NCBI GenBank assembly: GCA_024276675.1
Contig: JAJRWT010000112.1
Coordinates: forward strand, 1 to 40,309
DNA from: Myxococcota bacterium
GTDB lineage: Bacteria > Myxococcota_A > UBA796 > JAFGLY01
DNA length: 40,309 nucleotides
Reading direction: 5' to 3'
Positions 1-8,173 of the stretch are shown piece after piece. How positions within the stretch are numbered: position 1 is the stretch's first letter; each line of letters opens with the position of its first letter. The translations under genes were made by a program, and so were the position numbers. Below the pieces are notes generated by a model. That model saw only the letters and a program-made list of their open reading frames with translations. It did no database searches and was not told where the DNA came from.

Positions 1-1
1 G

Positions 2-1282
2 ACCCAGGGCTGGGCAAGCTATGTCCGGGTCAAGGATGCTACCATCTCCTCCGATGCCATCCTGGAAATCCGGGATGGTATCTTGATGGACCGGGAGAGT
101 GGCTCGGCGGCTGATGACTTTCTCTACAGCATGCAGGTGGTGGCGGCTGGCGCAGTCATCGACCTGAACATAGAGGTGGAGGGTCCAGTTTCATGTAAAA
201 GATGGAAAAGGGCCGGGCGACTCTCGCCGCCCGATGCGGCACTTGCGGAGAAAGAGATCCCCCGCCTGGCTTCCCGCCTGTTGCGCGACGGTCTAACCGT
301 GGGTGCGGCATCGGCTCGTGGACTGGGGCGCCTGGCGGTCATAGACAACTCGATTACCCTTGTCTGCCTGGATCTCGGCAGCATGGATCATCTTCGCGCT
401 TGGTGGAGCTACCGTGCGGGCCGGGAAGTGAAGTGGCCAAAAGGCGCCAGACGTGAGCCCGTGAATGACCAGCGTGTGGGCCTGGATCGCTGGCGTTTTC
501 AGGTCGATTGGCGGCCTGCCGGCCCCATTATGGTGAAGCAGGGCGCACAAGGTGTGGACTACGACCAGCTTCCGCTGATGAACGACGTAGGGGGGAAATG
601 GAGGGCAGTGCTGCCTGGCTCGTCCACGCACGGAACTCTGCGGTTCCAGGCCGAGCGTATAGTACGCAGCTTGTCGGTTTTGGGCTCTCATCTGCCCCAG
701 GATCCCAAGGAGCAGGTGAAGGTAGGCATCGTAGAAGACCTGTTTGGCCGCGTAGCCACCAAGAAAGGGAAGCTGCGGGCGCGAGGAGCGCTTACCGTGC
801 ATGATTGCCTACACCGCAGCCAACACAAGAAAGCAGCTTGGCACTTTCACAAAGACGACCAGGAAGGTTTTGAAGGTTTTCATCCTCGGGCATGCATTGC
901 CATCGACCGCTGGACCGGTGGAGCCATGGACACCGCACTGTTCACTGTGCTGGAGCCCCCCTGGGAAAACAAGGAGACCGGTTGGGAACCCCTTGTCTTT
1001 GATCTTGACTTGAACAGTCTGAGACGCCAGGAAGGGGATGAGAGCGCCGCCCTTGTCATGGGGCTCTGGTGGTTGATCGTGCGTGATCTCATCCGGGCCG
1101 AGATCCCATTGGGCTTCGGCACCAATCGTGGAATGGGCCAGGTGAAGGTGCTCGCTCTGCGGGCATGGCATGACGGACGCGAGTTGGAACCGCTGAAAGC
1201 GCCGTTCCACAGCCTACCCGAAGACTGGCGCCAACATGTTGACTCATGGCAGAAGGCATGGAGGAAGAAATGGTCGAAATAG
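2..1282 (+). CDS. CRISPR type III RAMP-superfamily protein (Csm3/Cmr4-like), 5' end off window
   Basis: The reading frame is open from the first bases of the window, so the true start lies to the left; 426 residues are visible. Near the visible N-terminus a segment resembles the RAMP pattern of a conserved arginine, then an Ile-Asp strand and a strand followed by Gly (IRDGILMDRE, then VVAAGAVIDL). A LPGSSTHGTLR motif matches the glycine/serine helix-cap motif of backbone RAMPs, and a C-terminal GFGTNRGMGQV is the glycine-rich loop of the superfamily. RAMP proteins of this kind form the crRNA-binding backbone of type III complexes. Its stop overlaps the start of the csx19-like gene by 13 nt, so the two are probably translationally coupled. 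Which backbone subunit it is cannot be settled without the missing part. RAMP membership is secure; a subtype III-D assignment rests on its neighbours. Confidence 0.8.
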   Translation, partial: TQGWASYVRVKDATISSDAILEIRDGILMDRESGSAADDFLYSMQVVAAGAVIDLNIEVEGPVSCKRWKRAGRLSPPDAALAEKEIPRLASRLLRDGLTVGAASARGLGRLAVIDNSITLVCLDLGSMDHLRAWWSYRAGREVKWPKGARREPVNDQRVGLDRWRFQVDWRPAGPIMVKQGAQGVDYDQLPLMNDVGGKWRAVLPGSSTHGTLRFQAERIVRSLSVLGSHLPQDPKEQVKVGIVEDLFGRVATKKGKLRARGALTVHDCLHRSQHKKAAWHFHKDDQEGFEGFHPRACIAIDRWTGGAMDTALFTVLEPPWENKETGWEPLVFDLDLNSLRRQEGDESAALVMGLWWLIVRDLIRAEIPLGFGTNRGMGQVKVLALRAWHDGRELEPLKAPFHSLPEDWRQHVDSWQKAWRKKWSK

Positions 1283-1890
1283 ACAGGGGTGGAGCAAAAC
1301 TGCAACGCGCCAGGAACGACGCCATCAGCCTTGATCAGCTCGTGGAGCTGCTCCCCCCCGATGGTGTGATTGGCATGATCTTCAGCGCCCAACAGGCCTC
1401 TTGGGTTTCCGTCACGGGTGGTGTGATGAGCCCCGAACCAGACCCCAGCGTATATGAAGCACGCTTCTTCGGAGCTGGCCAAGAATGGCGGTGGTTGCGC
1501 AGCGGCTCGGCGCTCGTTGGTCAGGCTGCGTGGATAGCCGAAGGCGAAGACGGCCATTCCTCGCTCAAGGGTTGGCGCATGGTGGACACACCCAGCACCG
1601 TTTTCAAGGTTCAGCGGCAGCTCTTGCTGCGTGGAAAGGCCGGCGCGACCGCGTTGAAACAACCATTATTGAAACAACCTGCGTTGGAAACACAGAGTCC
1701 CGAATCCAGCCGCTGGGCGTGCATCTACGACCCGGCGACCGGGCCGTACGATCTTCCCATCGTCCTGGAAGATGGCCGGTCAGCGGCCCTGTCGTTGGTG
1801 GAGTACCTGGCCGAGCTCGACGAATTCGGAAACGTGGGCTTCCTCGACGAAAGGTTGGTGGAGCTTCAGCTTTCATCGGTGGAGGACTGA
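1270..1890 (+). CDS. csx19: Csx19-like type III-D accessory protein
   Basis: A protein of 206 residues if started at the ATG that follows GGAGG by 5 nt; an in-frame ATG 24 nt upstream is possible but lacks such a site. It resembles the Csx19 (TIGR03984) family: an early segment for a gene product that binds or reports (GVIGMIFSAQQASW), then the EARFFGAGQEWRWLR stretch that corresponds to the family's conserved Arg-Phe-Gly and Trp region. The biochemical role of Csx19 is not well established; the family marks subtype III-D loci. The gene overlaps the upstream RAMP gene and its TGA stop shares a base with the next ATG (TGATG), so all three form one transcription unit. No catalytic motif was seen. 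The assignment rests on length, the motif and the TIGR03986 neighbour, with which csx19 usually travels. Confidence 0.7.
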   Translation: MVEIDRGGAKLQRARNDAISLDQLVELLPPDGVIGMIFSAQQASWVSVTGGVMSPEPDPSVYEARFFGAGQEWRWLRSGSALVGQAAWIAEGEDGHSSLKGWRMVDTPSTVFKVQRQLLLRGKAGATALKQPLLKQPALETQSPESSRWACIYDPATGPYDLPIVLEDGRSAALSLVEYLAELDEFGNVGFLDERLVELQLSSVED

Positions 1891-4313
1891 TGTCCAAGAG
1901 TAAAAAACACGATCCGCAAGCTTTTTCCCTGTCGCCCAGGAAGCTCCTTGCGCAAGAGCGAGCCCCTCGCAGCTTCCACAATCCCTACAACTTCGTTCCG
2001 CTGCTGCGTCGGCCGAACAGGGCCCAGGTCATGGATATGCTGCGGGAACAGGAAGAACAGCACGGGATCGCTTCCAATGCCCTCCGGAATTCGATGGACC
2101 TCTGCGACGGACCACCGCCGGGGCACCATGTGTGGAGGCAGGACCTCTACCACGGTTGGATGGATGTCGTCATGACTTTGGAAACCCCCCTGCTGCTGCC
2201 CGACGCCGAGCGAGCAAAGCCCATTGGGCAAGAAGAAAAACACTTGCTGCTACCCGTAACAAAACGCGACGGCAAACCGTGGTTTCCGCCAACGTCTCTG
2301 AAGGGCGCCTTGCGCTCGGCCTACGAGTGTATCACTGCCTCCCGTTTACCCCGTTTCGACAAGCACGATGGGCGCCTGGGATACCGGATGGCGGTACAGC
2401 GCGGTCTGGAGTTGATTCCCGCACGCATCTCCCGGGGAAGCCCAGGAGCAGGTGGTGGCGATACCCTGCGTATCGAGCTGCTCACCGGAACGGCCAGAAT
2501 TGGGCCCACGGGCCGCGCACAAGGCTCTCTCTACGCGGCCTGGCTTCCCCGCTATCCCCGGAGCAAGGCGGTCAATGGGCCCAGCGGAAAGCCTCCCGAA
2601 CACGGTGAGCAACTCTGGGCCCGCATGGAGCTGATGAAACACCGTCGGGGCTTCAAGCTGTGGCGCGTGCGAGAGCTGGCGTTGAACAAACGTGATCTCA
2701 GTTTGCCCCTGAAACCACGGGACCAGGGCAGCCTACGTTCCATGAACAAGTTTCTGGATGCCCGTGGTTGGGTCTTCGTAAGCAATCAGAATATCAAGCA
2801 AAAGCACGACGAGCGGTTTTTCTTCGCGGATCCTTCTCCGAAGGTCATTCCCGTGCCAGAGAGTGCCGTGCCGCGTCTACGAAAGCTCTGGAAAGACGTT
2901 GTAATGGACTACCGCGCCTGCCATGGCAGGGAAGAGATTTGGGAGCGCGGCTCCAAGGCTGCCCCCCGAAATCCTTGGGAGTACATTGGCCCCAAGCCGG
3001 GAAAGACCGCGTGGTCTCGCCATGTATACGAAAAGGGAGTCGAGTCCCTGGCTGGAGCATCCCATGGCACCCTCTGCTACCTACGACGGGACGCCTCCGG
3101 CCACATCGAAGGCATCTTCCCCGTGAACATCTCGCGCGAACTCTTCCCCGTGGCTCCGGCGGAACTGCTCCCTTCATGGGCCGCCCCTGCCGGGAACTGG
3201 GGGGAGTTTTCACCGGCGGACCGCGTCTTCGGCTGGGTGTCGCAGAATCGTCCATCGGGTCGCGATCCCCACACCAAGCCCTACCGAGGCCATGTTCGTA
3301 TCGGGCAGGTGAGCTGTGAGCAGAGCTTCGAAGAAGCTGTAGAGTCCTTTCCTGGCGATGGTCTTCCTCTTTCCATCCTGGCCTCACCGAAGCCGCGCCA
3401 GGGGCGGTTCTACCTCGGGCGAGCCGACGGCAGTGCTCAGGACGACGGTATCTCCAAGAGAGAAGCCGGCTTCCGCGGCAAGAAGCGCCTTCGGGGGATC
3501 AAGGTTTACCCCCATCACCTGGGCCTACCACGAGGGCATTGGGACAACCCAGTACGGGAACGAGGTTCCCGTCCACTCAAGAACTCGAAGGGACATAGCT
3601 GGTACCAGGAATATCGACGTCTCCGTGATCGCAGGACCGGTGCTGAACGCGACAGCCAGAATCGCAGTATCGAGGGTTGGGTCAAGCCTGGGACTACATT
3701 CACTTTCCGAATCTGGATCGACAACCTGAGCCGGGTGGAGCTTGGCGCACTGGTGTATCTGCTGCAAGCACCCACGGGTAGTTATCTGCGGCTGGGAGGG
3801 GGCAAGCCCTTCGGGTTCGGCTCGGCCCACCTACAGGTACGCGAGGCCTCCCTTCTGAGGGGCAGTGAGAAGGTGCAGAGCTACGCAGATCTTTCGCTGG
3901 AATGTCAGGGAACGCAAGTTGAACAACCCGAACTCGGCGCCATGCTCGATGACTTGGCAAAGGACTTCCTTGAAGCCACCGCTGCCCTGCTGGGCGAGAG
4001 CCCCCCGCACCTGCTGGCATACGAGCAGGCTGCCCGTGGTTTCCCGGACCAGATGCCGCTGCACTACCCCAGGTCTTCCTCCCACCCGACCCCGGAAGGC
4101 GAGGCATTCAAGTGGTTCGTCGCCAATGATCGTATGGCCAAAAACAACCGGACAGGTCGCTCGGAACCCCTTCACGGCTACACACTTGACGACCTGGCGG
4201 GGGATCGCGGCCTGCCCATCATCGCTCCGCCAGTGAACCCCAAAAGTCGGGGCGGGCCTTCTACAGGCGGCCGGAGACGTGGAAGGGGGCGCCGAGGTGG
4301 CGGGCGCTGGTAG
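1890..4313 (+). CDS. TIGR03986-family CRISPR-associated RAMP protein
   Basis: 807 residues from an ATG preceded by GGAGG (4 nt away) that overlaps the csx19-like stop. The frame is open further upstream, but that part only shadows csx19. Residues 29-38 (FHNPYNFVPL) are the family's signature N-terminus. Residues 131-143 (WFPPTSLKGALRS) form the RAMP helix cap, and a late LRLGGGKPFGFGSAHL is the glycine-rich loop. Two RAMP folds are likely, as usual for this large family. Such proteins are found in type III-D effector operons and probably belong to the crRNA-guided complex; their exact position in it is inferred. The last 20 or so residues are almost only Gly and Arg (around GRRRGRGRRGGGRW), a basic RGG-like tail that could bind RNA. 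The stop codon runs straight into a strong hairpin at 4313-4357. Confidence 0.85.
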   Translation: MSKSKKHDPQAFSLSPRKLLAQERAPRSFHNPYNFVPLLRRPNRAQVMDMLREQEEQHGIASNALRNSMDLCDGPPPGHHVWRQDLYHGWMDVVMTLETPLLLPDAERAKPIGQEEKHLLLPVTKRDGKPWFPPTSLKGALRSAYECITASRLPRFDKHDGRLGYRMAVQRGLELIPARISRGSPGAGGGDTLRIELLTGTARIGPTGRAQGSLYAAWLPRYPRSKAVNGPSGKPPEHGEQLWARMELMKHRRGFKLWRVRELALNKRDLSLPLKPRDQGSLRSMNKFLDARGWVFVSNQNIKQKHDERFFFADPSPKVIPVPESAVPRLRKLWKDVVMDYRACHGREEIWERGSKAAPRNPWEYIGPKPGKTAWSRHVYEKGVESLAGASHGTLCYLRRDASGHIEGIFPVNISRELFPVAPAELLPSWAAPAGNWGEFSPADRVFGWVSQNRPSGRDPHTKPYRGHVRIGQVSCEQSFEEAVESFPGDGLPLSILASPKPRQGRFYLGRADGSAQDDGISKREAGFRGKKRLRGIKVYPHHLGLPRGHWDNPVRERGSRPLKNSKGHSWYQEYRRLRDRRTGAERDSQNRSIEGWVKPGTTFTFRIWIDNLSRVELGALVYLLQAPTGSYLRLGGGKPFGFGSAHLQVREASLLRGSEKVQSYADLSLECQGTQVEQPELGAMLDDLAKDFLEATAALLGESPPHLLAYEQAARGFPDQMPLHYPRSSSHPTPEGEAFKWFVANDRMAKNNRTGRSEPLHGYTLDDLAGDRGLPIIAPPVNPKSRGGPSTGGRRRGRGRRGGGRW

Positions 4314-4357
4314 TTCCCGTCCGGAAAAGGCGGACCGAGCCTTTTCTGAACGGGAAC
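4313..4357 (+). terminator. Long stem-loop between effector genes and ATPase gene
   Basis: An 18-bp stem (16 of 18 pairs complementary) with arms 4313-4330 (GTTCCCGTCCGGAAAAGG) and 4340-4357 and a 9-nt loop. It begins at the last base of the TIGR03986-like stop codon. No T-run follows, so it is not a textbook intrinsic terminator. It may attenuate read-through, be an RNA processing site, or set expression of the signalling genes apart from the effector genes. That the stem exists is certain; its role is inferred. Confidence 0.55.
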
Positions 4358-4435
4358 CCGTTGGTTGGTAGTCTGTGGCCGGACTACCCGCCGAGCGGGT
4401 TATCTGACTCTTGGCATCCCAAACCGGGGTATCTC

Positions 4436-5797
4436 ATGGACCAAAGCACCAGGGACCTTTACAAAACCTTCGATCCATCCCTTCCGGCAGGGTCGGGCCC
4501 AGGCTCTCCGGAATACGTGGACCTTGACAGCGTTACCGGTCACCGAAAAGTCATAAGAAGATTACATCGGAACGTGGAGCTGGCATCGGGGCCTAGTTGC
4601 CAGGTGGTTTGCGGACTGCGGGGAACGGGTAAGTCATCTCTACTCATGCGACTTCGTGAACAATGCAGCAACGATTCCATCCGTGTCGAGCGCATCGATT
4701 TCGAACCCTTCATCACAGACACCTCGCCTCTTTCTGCCCAGGAAGTCCTGGCTGCCGTGGTGGTCGGTATGGCCGAGCTGCTTCGGGAATCTGGCTCCGA
4801 GAGAGCCGCGCTCGCGGATTCCGTCAAGGACTTTTTGTCTGTTCTGGATATCAAAGACGTCGAAGCCAAGCTGGGCGTCCCGGGCTTCTCCTTGAAAACC
4901 AGCTTCAGCTTGAACGGAAACCTGCGTGACAGGCTGCTTCGGCTGGGAGAAGACCGCCTGGACACCCTAACGGAAGCCGCTCATGCGCAAGTGGCAACCG
5001 CCAAGGACCTTCTACTGCAGGATTCCGGGCATCGGGAGCTACTGCTGATACTGGACGGATTGGAAAAGGCAATACCGGCAGAGATTCTGCTCCACCAAGA
5101 GCTTGTCGCCAGGAAGCTCGACAATGCCGAGAATCGAGACGCTCGGCCTACCGAGTTCCAGTATTTCGTTGGCAGGATCGACCGCCTGTTCAACGATTCG
5201 CGGGCGGTCTTCGACTTTCCTTGCCACGTAGTGGTGACTGCTCCCCCCAGCCTCTACGAACGCGATCGTCTGAAGGCCTTCGACAACGACCCTGTCATGC
5301 TCACCATGGTCAAGATCCATGACATGCACCGAGTGCCTTTCGAACCCGGAGAGGGCAGGTTGACGTACCTGGTGGAAAGCCGTCACCCTGAAGTTATGGG
5401 AAAGCTCTTTGCTGAAAAAGGAGATCCGCAACTGCTGCGCCTGGTCCGTGCCGCCGGCGGCTTGCCGCGGGATCTGGTGGCTCTGGTGCGCTCGGGAATA
5501 CAGGCCAACCTGGACGACCGATGGCCAATTCCCGAAGATGTCTGGGACGATGTCTTGCGGGACTATTTCGATTCCAAGCAGCGCGGAGTGTTCATGGATC
5601 TCTTCCCTCTCCTTCGAAAGATCGACGGCATCAGACAGGCCGATCCAGGTCCGCGCGACCTTCGCACTCTCGAAGCCGTTGACCGCGACCTGGCCATGTA
5701 CCTGCTGGACCGTGGATGCGTGCTTGGATACCGCAACGGGGAACACTGGTACGACCTCCACCCATCGCTTTGGGATGACCCCCGCCTTGTCCAGTAG
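4436..5797 (+). CDS. P-loop ATPase (STAND/AAA-like), partner of CARF protein
   Basis: 453 residues from the ATG; a TTG start 75 nt earlier would add 25 residues but falls just after the hairpin and has no clear ribosome site. Residues 11-30 (DPSLPAG then YVDLDSVTG) match the N-terminal region of a family of STAND-related ATPases. Walker A is GLRGTGKSS at about 60-68 and Walker B is LLLILDGLE at about 202-210. The C-terminal third (PPSLYERDR, LLRLVRAAGGLPRDLVALVR) resembles the sensor and winged-helix part of conflict-system ATPases. In related loci the ATPase is paired with a gene bearing an inactive STAND-like module, and that pairing recurs here: the next gene starts about 30 nt downstream. 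Expected role (inference): nucleotide-driven switch or assembly platform for the downstream effector. It is not a standard cas gene. Confidence 0.75.
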   Translation: MDQSTRDLYKTFDPSLPAGSGPGSPEYVDLDSVTGHRKVIRRLHRNVELASGPSCQVVCGLRGTGKSSLLMRLREQCSNDSIRVERIDFEPFITDTSPLSAQEVLAAVVVGMAELLRESGSERAALADSVKDFLSVLDIKDVEAKLGVPGFSLKTSFSLNGNLRDRLLRLGEDRLDTLTEAAHAQVATAKDLLLQDSGHRELLLILDGLEKAIPAEILLHQELVARKLDNAENRDARPTEFQYFVGRIDRLFNDSRAVFDFPCHVVVTAPPSLYERDRLKAFDNDPVMLTMVKIHDMHRVPFEPGEGRLTYLVESRHPEVMGKLFAEKGDPQLLRLVRAAGGLPRDLVALVRSGIQANLDDRWPIPEDVWDDVLRDYFDSKQRGVFMDLFPLLRKIDGIRQADPGPRDLRTLEAVDRDLAMYLLDRGCVLGYRNGEHWYDLHPSLWDDPRLVQ

Positions 5798-5828
5798 AGA
5801 ACGCCCGGTGTCGGGGCATTCCCTCGCC

Positions 5829-8009
5829 ATGGACGGGTCCGTCGGCATGGCTTCGGCGAACAATGCCCCTCATCGTTTCTTTCGACTTCTCTCCCGAATC
5901 GTCCACCTGGGTTCTTCTGCCTGGCTGTTTGCCGGGTGGTCCCACGAACTCCAGGCTCTTGCTCTTCGTGCTTTTGCCCATCGCCTGGGTATGCGCGAGC
6001 TGCGCATTGCTTGGGATGGTGCGTCGTGGGACCATGCGATTGTGTTGCGAGAATCTCCTGCTCCCGACTCTGGATTTGCGGGTATGTTCCTCGTGCCCGG
6101 CGCTGCTGCTCACTGTGATACATCTGGCTGGGATAGATTGCTGCGAGGTCTCAACAGGTACCGGGATCGGGTCGCGAGGCAGCTCCCTTATCCCGTGCTC
6201 CTGTTACTCCCTGCTCGTGTCTACGAGCGCCTGCCAGTCATGGCTCCGGATCTGTGGTCGGTGCGCTCGCTGGAGTGGTTTTTCCCACCTTTGAGCGACG
6301 ATCCCTCGCCTTTACTACGCAGCGCCGGGCTGGAAGCATTCGCCTGGGCTGATTCCACCAATGCCCCTCATTCGCCTTTACCCCGCCCCCCCTCCTTGTA
6401 CTCCGGAGATGCCGCACTGAAGGCGGCTTCGGCTCTCCTGGCTCGTGGAGCTTTCGAGAGGGCGCGGCAAGTGTTGCTGGCCCAGGCAGCACCTCGTTTC
6501 ATGGTCGAGGGCAGAGTGGCTGAGTACAAGCGCGCCATGGAACTGGCGGCGAATTCCTCTGCTTCCGTTTCTCTCGCAGGTGTGGTCTCCCCTGCCAGTG
6601 CCTTGCCCCTCGAATCAACGGGATCCGCTGCAAAGGTATCGAGCTGGCTAGTGTCCCGTCCCGGGTTTGCCATGGACCGTCTGGCGCGTGCTCGATACAC
6701 GCTAATAGCAACCGCCCATTGGCCATCTGCACAACACACTTGGCAGGAGATAGGCGGAGAAGCATGGGAGGCAACCCTGCAATCCAAGCAAGTCATGGAG
6801 CACGACGTGAAACAACGATATAGTCATGTGGTCGTAACGACTGGAATATCCCTCTTCTCCACCTTCAATGTATTTGGGAGTTGGGCCCGTGAACACGGGC
6901 TTTTCCGTTTCGAGCGCTTCAGGCCTCTCCCTGTCGATGGCATCACTGAAGAGGCATCCCTCGCGGCCTGGAGACGAGCCTGCGAAAAGGCTGACATTAC
7001 CCTGGCATCCCAGCAGCCGGACAAGGTGAGCGCGGAGTTTTCCCTTTTGGTGGCCCTGAAAAAACAGGGCAGGTTGCAACAGGGAGCCCGTGTCGACCTG
7101 GTACACACCGGAACCCTTGGGGGGCGGGCTGCTGTTATCCTGCTTTCCAGGCTGCTGCGCGCACACTTCGACGCTCGTGTGAATTTGGTGGAAGTTCAAG
7201 ATTTCGACATCGATGACCGGGAGTTGACCCGGCGAGCCCTGGGTGATTTCATGGGCAAGGTCGCCGATGCCTTGAACCACGGTATCGTCGGCAGCACATG
7301 CTTTGCCCCTGTTGGAGGCTACAAGATCATGACCTCGCTGGGATACCTGGCCGGTGCCTGGTATGGATTCCCCACAGCCTACCTGCATGAAACCGGGCAG
7401 GTCTTGCACGAGGTGCCCGCGGTCCCTATCGCGGTGGACCGGCAGCAGCTCCGGGCCCTGGCGCCGGTCATGCGATGCGTCGGCTATGGCGAAACCTGGG
7501 GCGTCCTGAGCCGCGAGCAAAAGGATCTGGTGAGCAGGAACTCATGGTTGTTCGAGCGATACGACGATCTCGTAGCTGTAAACGCTCTGGGATTCTTCCT
7601 CTCCAGACATTCCAGCTACGCACACATCTTTGCACCAAAGGTGTTGGTTTCCAGGCAGGTGGAACATTTGCTGCGAAGGCGGGCGGGGGACCGTGCCTTT
7701 ATTCTGAACCAAGCCAGGAACTTCGCCCGGAAGTTGGACGATGGTGTGGAAGACTCCGCGTTCAGACACGAAACCGACTTCAAGGTACGAAACCCCACGG
7801 CCTTCCTCTACCGGGGAGCCGATGGCAATCCCTGCTTCCGCGCCACCTACCACTTCGACAGTCACGTAGGAAGACTGGATCTGCACCAGGTATGGCTGGA
7901 CCACGAAGCATATGCCAGGGAAGCCGCCAAGGTATTGGAAAGGCCGCCAGCCCCCGCCACCCTTGACATAAGCGGACAGGTCTTCCCTGCGCCGGAGCAA
8001 CAGGGATGA
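5829..8009 (+). CDS. Multidomain effector: inactive-STAND-like N-terminus, CARF domain, possible RelE-like C-terminus
   Basis: 726 residues from the chosen ATG; in-frame ATGs at 5775 and 5847 are alternatives and no start has a strong ribosome site. Residues 30-150 include FAGWSHE, a GLNRYRDRVARQLP helix and APDLWSVRS, a pattern seen in proteins paired with STAND-type ATPases. No Walker motifs remain, so this part is called inactive STAND-like. Residues 190-245 form a TPR-like helical hairpin. Residues 331-535 fit a CARF domain of the PF09651/TIGR02619 type: VVVTTGISLFSTF, SAEFSLLVALK, VDLVHTGTLGG, and FAPVGGYKIMTSLGYLAG with TAYLHE. CARF domains bind cyclic oligoadenylates made by Cas10. Residues 645-700 (FRATYHFD, then GRLDLHQVWLDHEAY) resemble the strand pattern of RelE/ParE toxins, as in CARF-RelE mRNA interferases. 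CARF is well supported, the STAND-like part moderately, RelE tentative. Confidence 0.72.
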   Translation: MDGSVGMASANNAPHRFFRLLSRIVHLGSSAWLFAGWSHELQALALRAFAHRLGMRELRIAWDGASWDHAIVLRESPAPDSGFAGMFLVPGAAAHCDTSGWDRLLRGLNRYRDRVARQLPYPVLLLLPARVYERLPVMAPDLWSVRSLEWFFPPLSDDPSPLLRSAGLEAFAWADSTNAPHSPLPRPPSLYSGDAALKAASALLARGAFERARQVLLAQAAPRFMVEGRVAEYKRAMELAANSSASVSLAGVVSPASALPLESTGSAAKVSSWLVSRPGFAMDRLARARYTLIATAHWPSAQHTWQEIGGEAWEATLQSKQVMEHDVKQRYSHVVVTTGISLFSTFNVFGSWAREHGLFRFERFRPLPVDGITEEASLAAWRRACEKADITLASQQPDKVSAEFSLLVALKKQGRLQQGARVDLVHTGTLGGRAAVILLSRLLRAHFDARVNLVEVQDFDIDDRELTRRALGDFMGKVADALNHGIVGSTCFAPVGGYKIMTSLGYLAGAWYGFPTAYLHETGQVLHEVPAVPIAVDRQQLRALAPVMRCVGYGETWGVLSREQKDLVSRNSWLFERYDDLVAVNALGFFLSRHSSYAHIFAPKVLVSRQVEHLLRRRAGDRAFILNQARNFARKLDDGVEDSAFRHETDFKVRNPTAFLYRGADGNPCFRATYHFDSHVGRLDLHQVWLDHEAYAREAAKVLERPPAPATLDISGQVFPAPEQQG

Positions 8010-8173
8010 CTGGAGATTGAGTGGATGCTTACCCGCGACTGCGGTGGGCACGACCAACTCTAGGACATACACCCAGCGCTTCTATTGCGTAGGCTGTTTA
8101 TCGCGGCGTGCGCCGCTCGCCTTTCACGCTACGCGAGATCTTGTGCGCAAGCGTGTCAGTGCGTTGCTGTATA
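8010..8173. other. Convergent intergenic region with small palindromes
   Basis: The gap between the converging effector and reverse transcriptase genes. It holds a GC-rich palindrome, GCGGCGTGCGCCGC at 8103-8116, that could act as a bidirectional terminator or a transcript-end hairpin, although neither side has a T-run. No gene is evident. Confidence 0.3.

Noticed and set aside
7605..7625. An R-x5-H motif (RHSSYAH) in the CARF protein as a possible HEPN ribonuclease site
   Set aside because: It lies between CARF and the C-terminal domain without the flanking helical context; a single short motif is expected by chance. RelE-like strands further on fit better.
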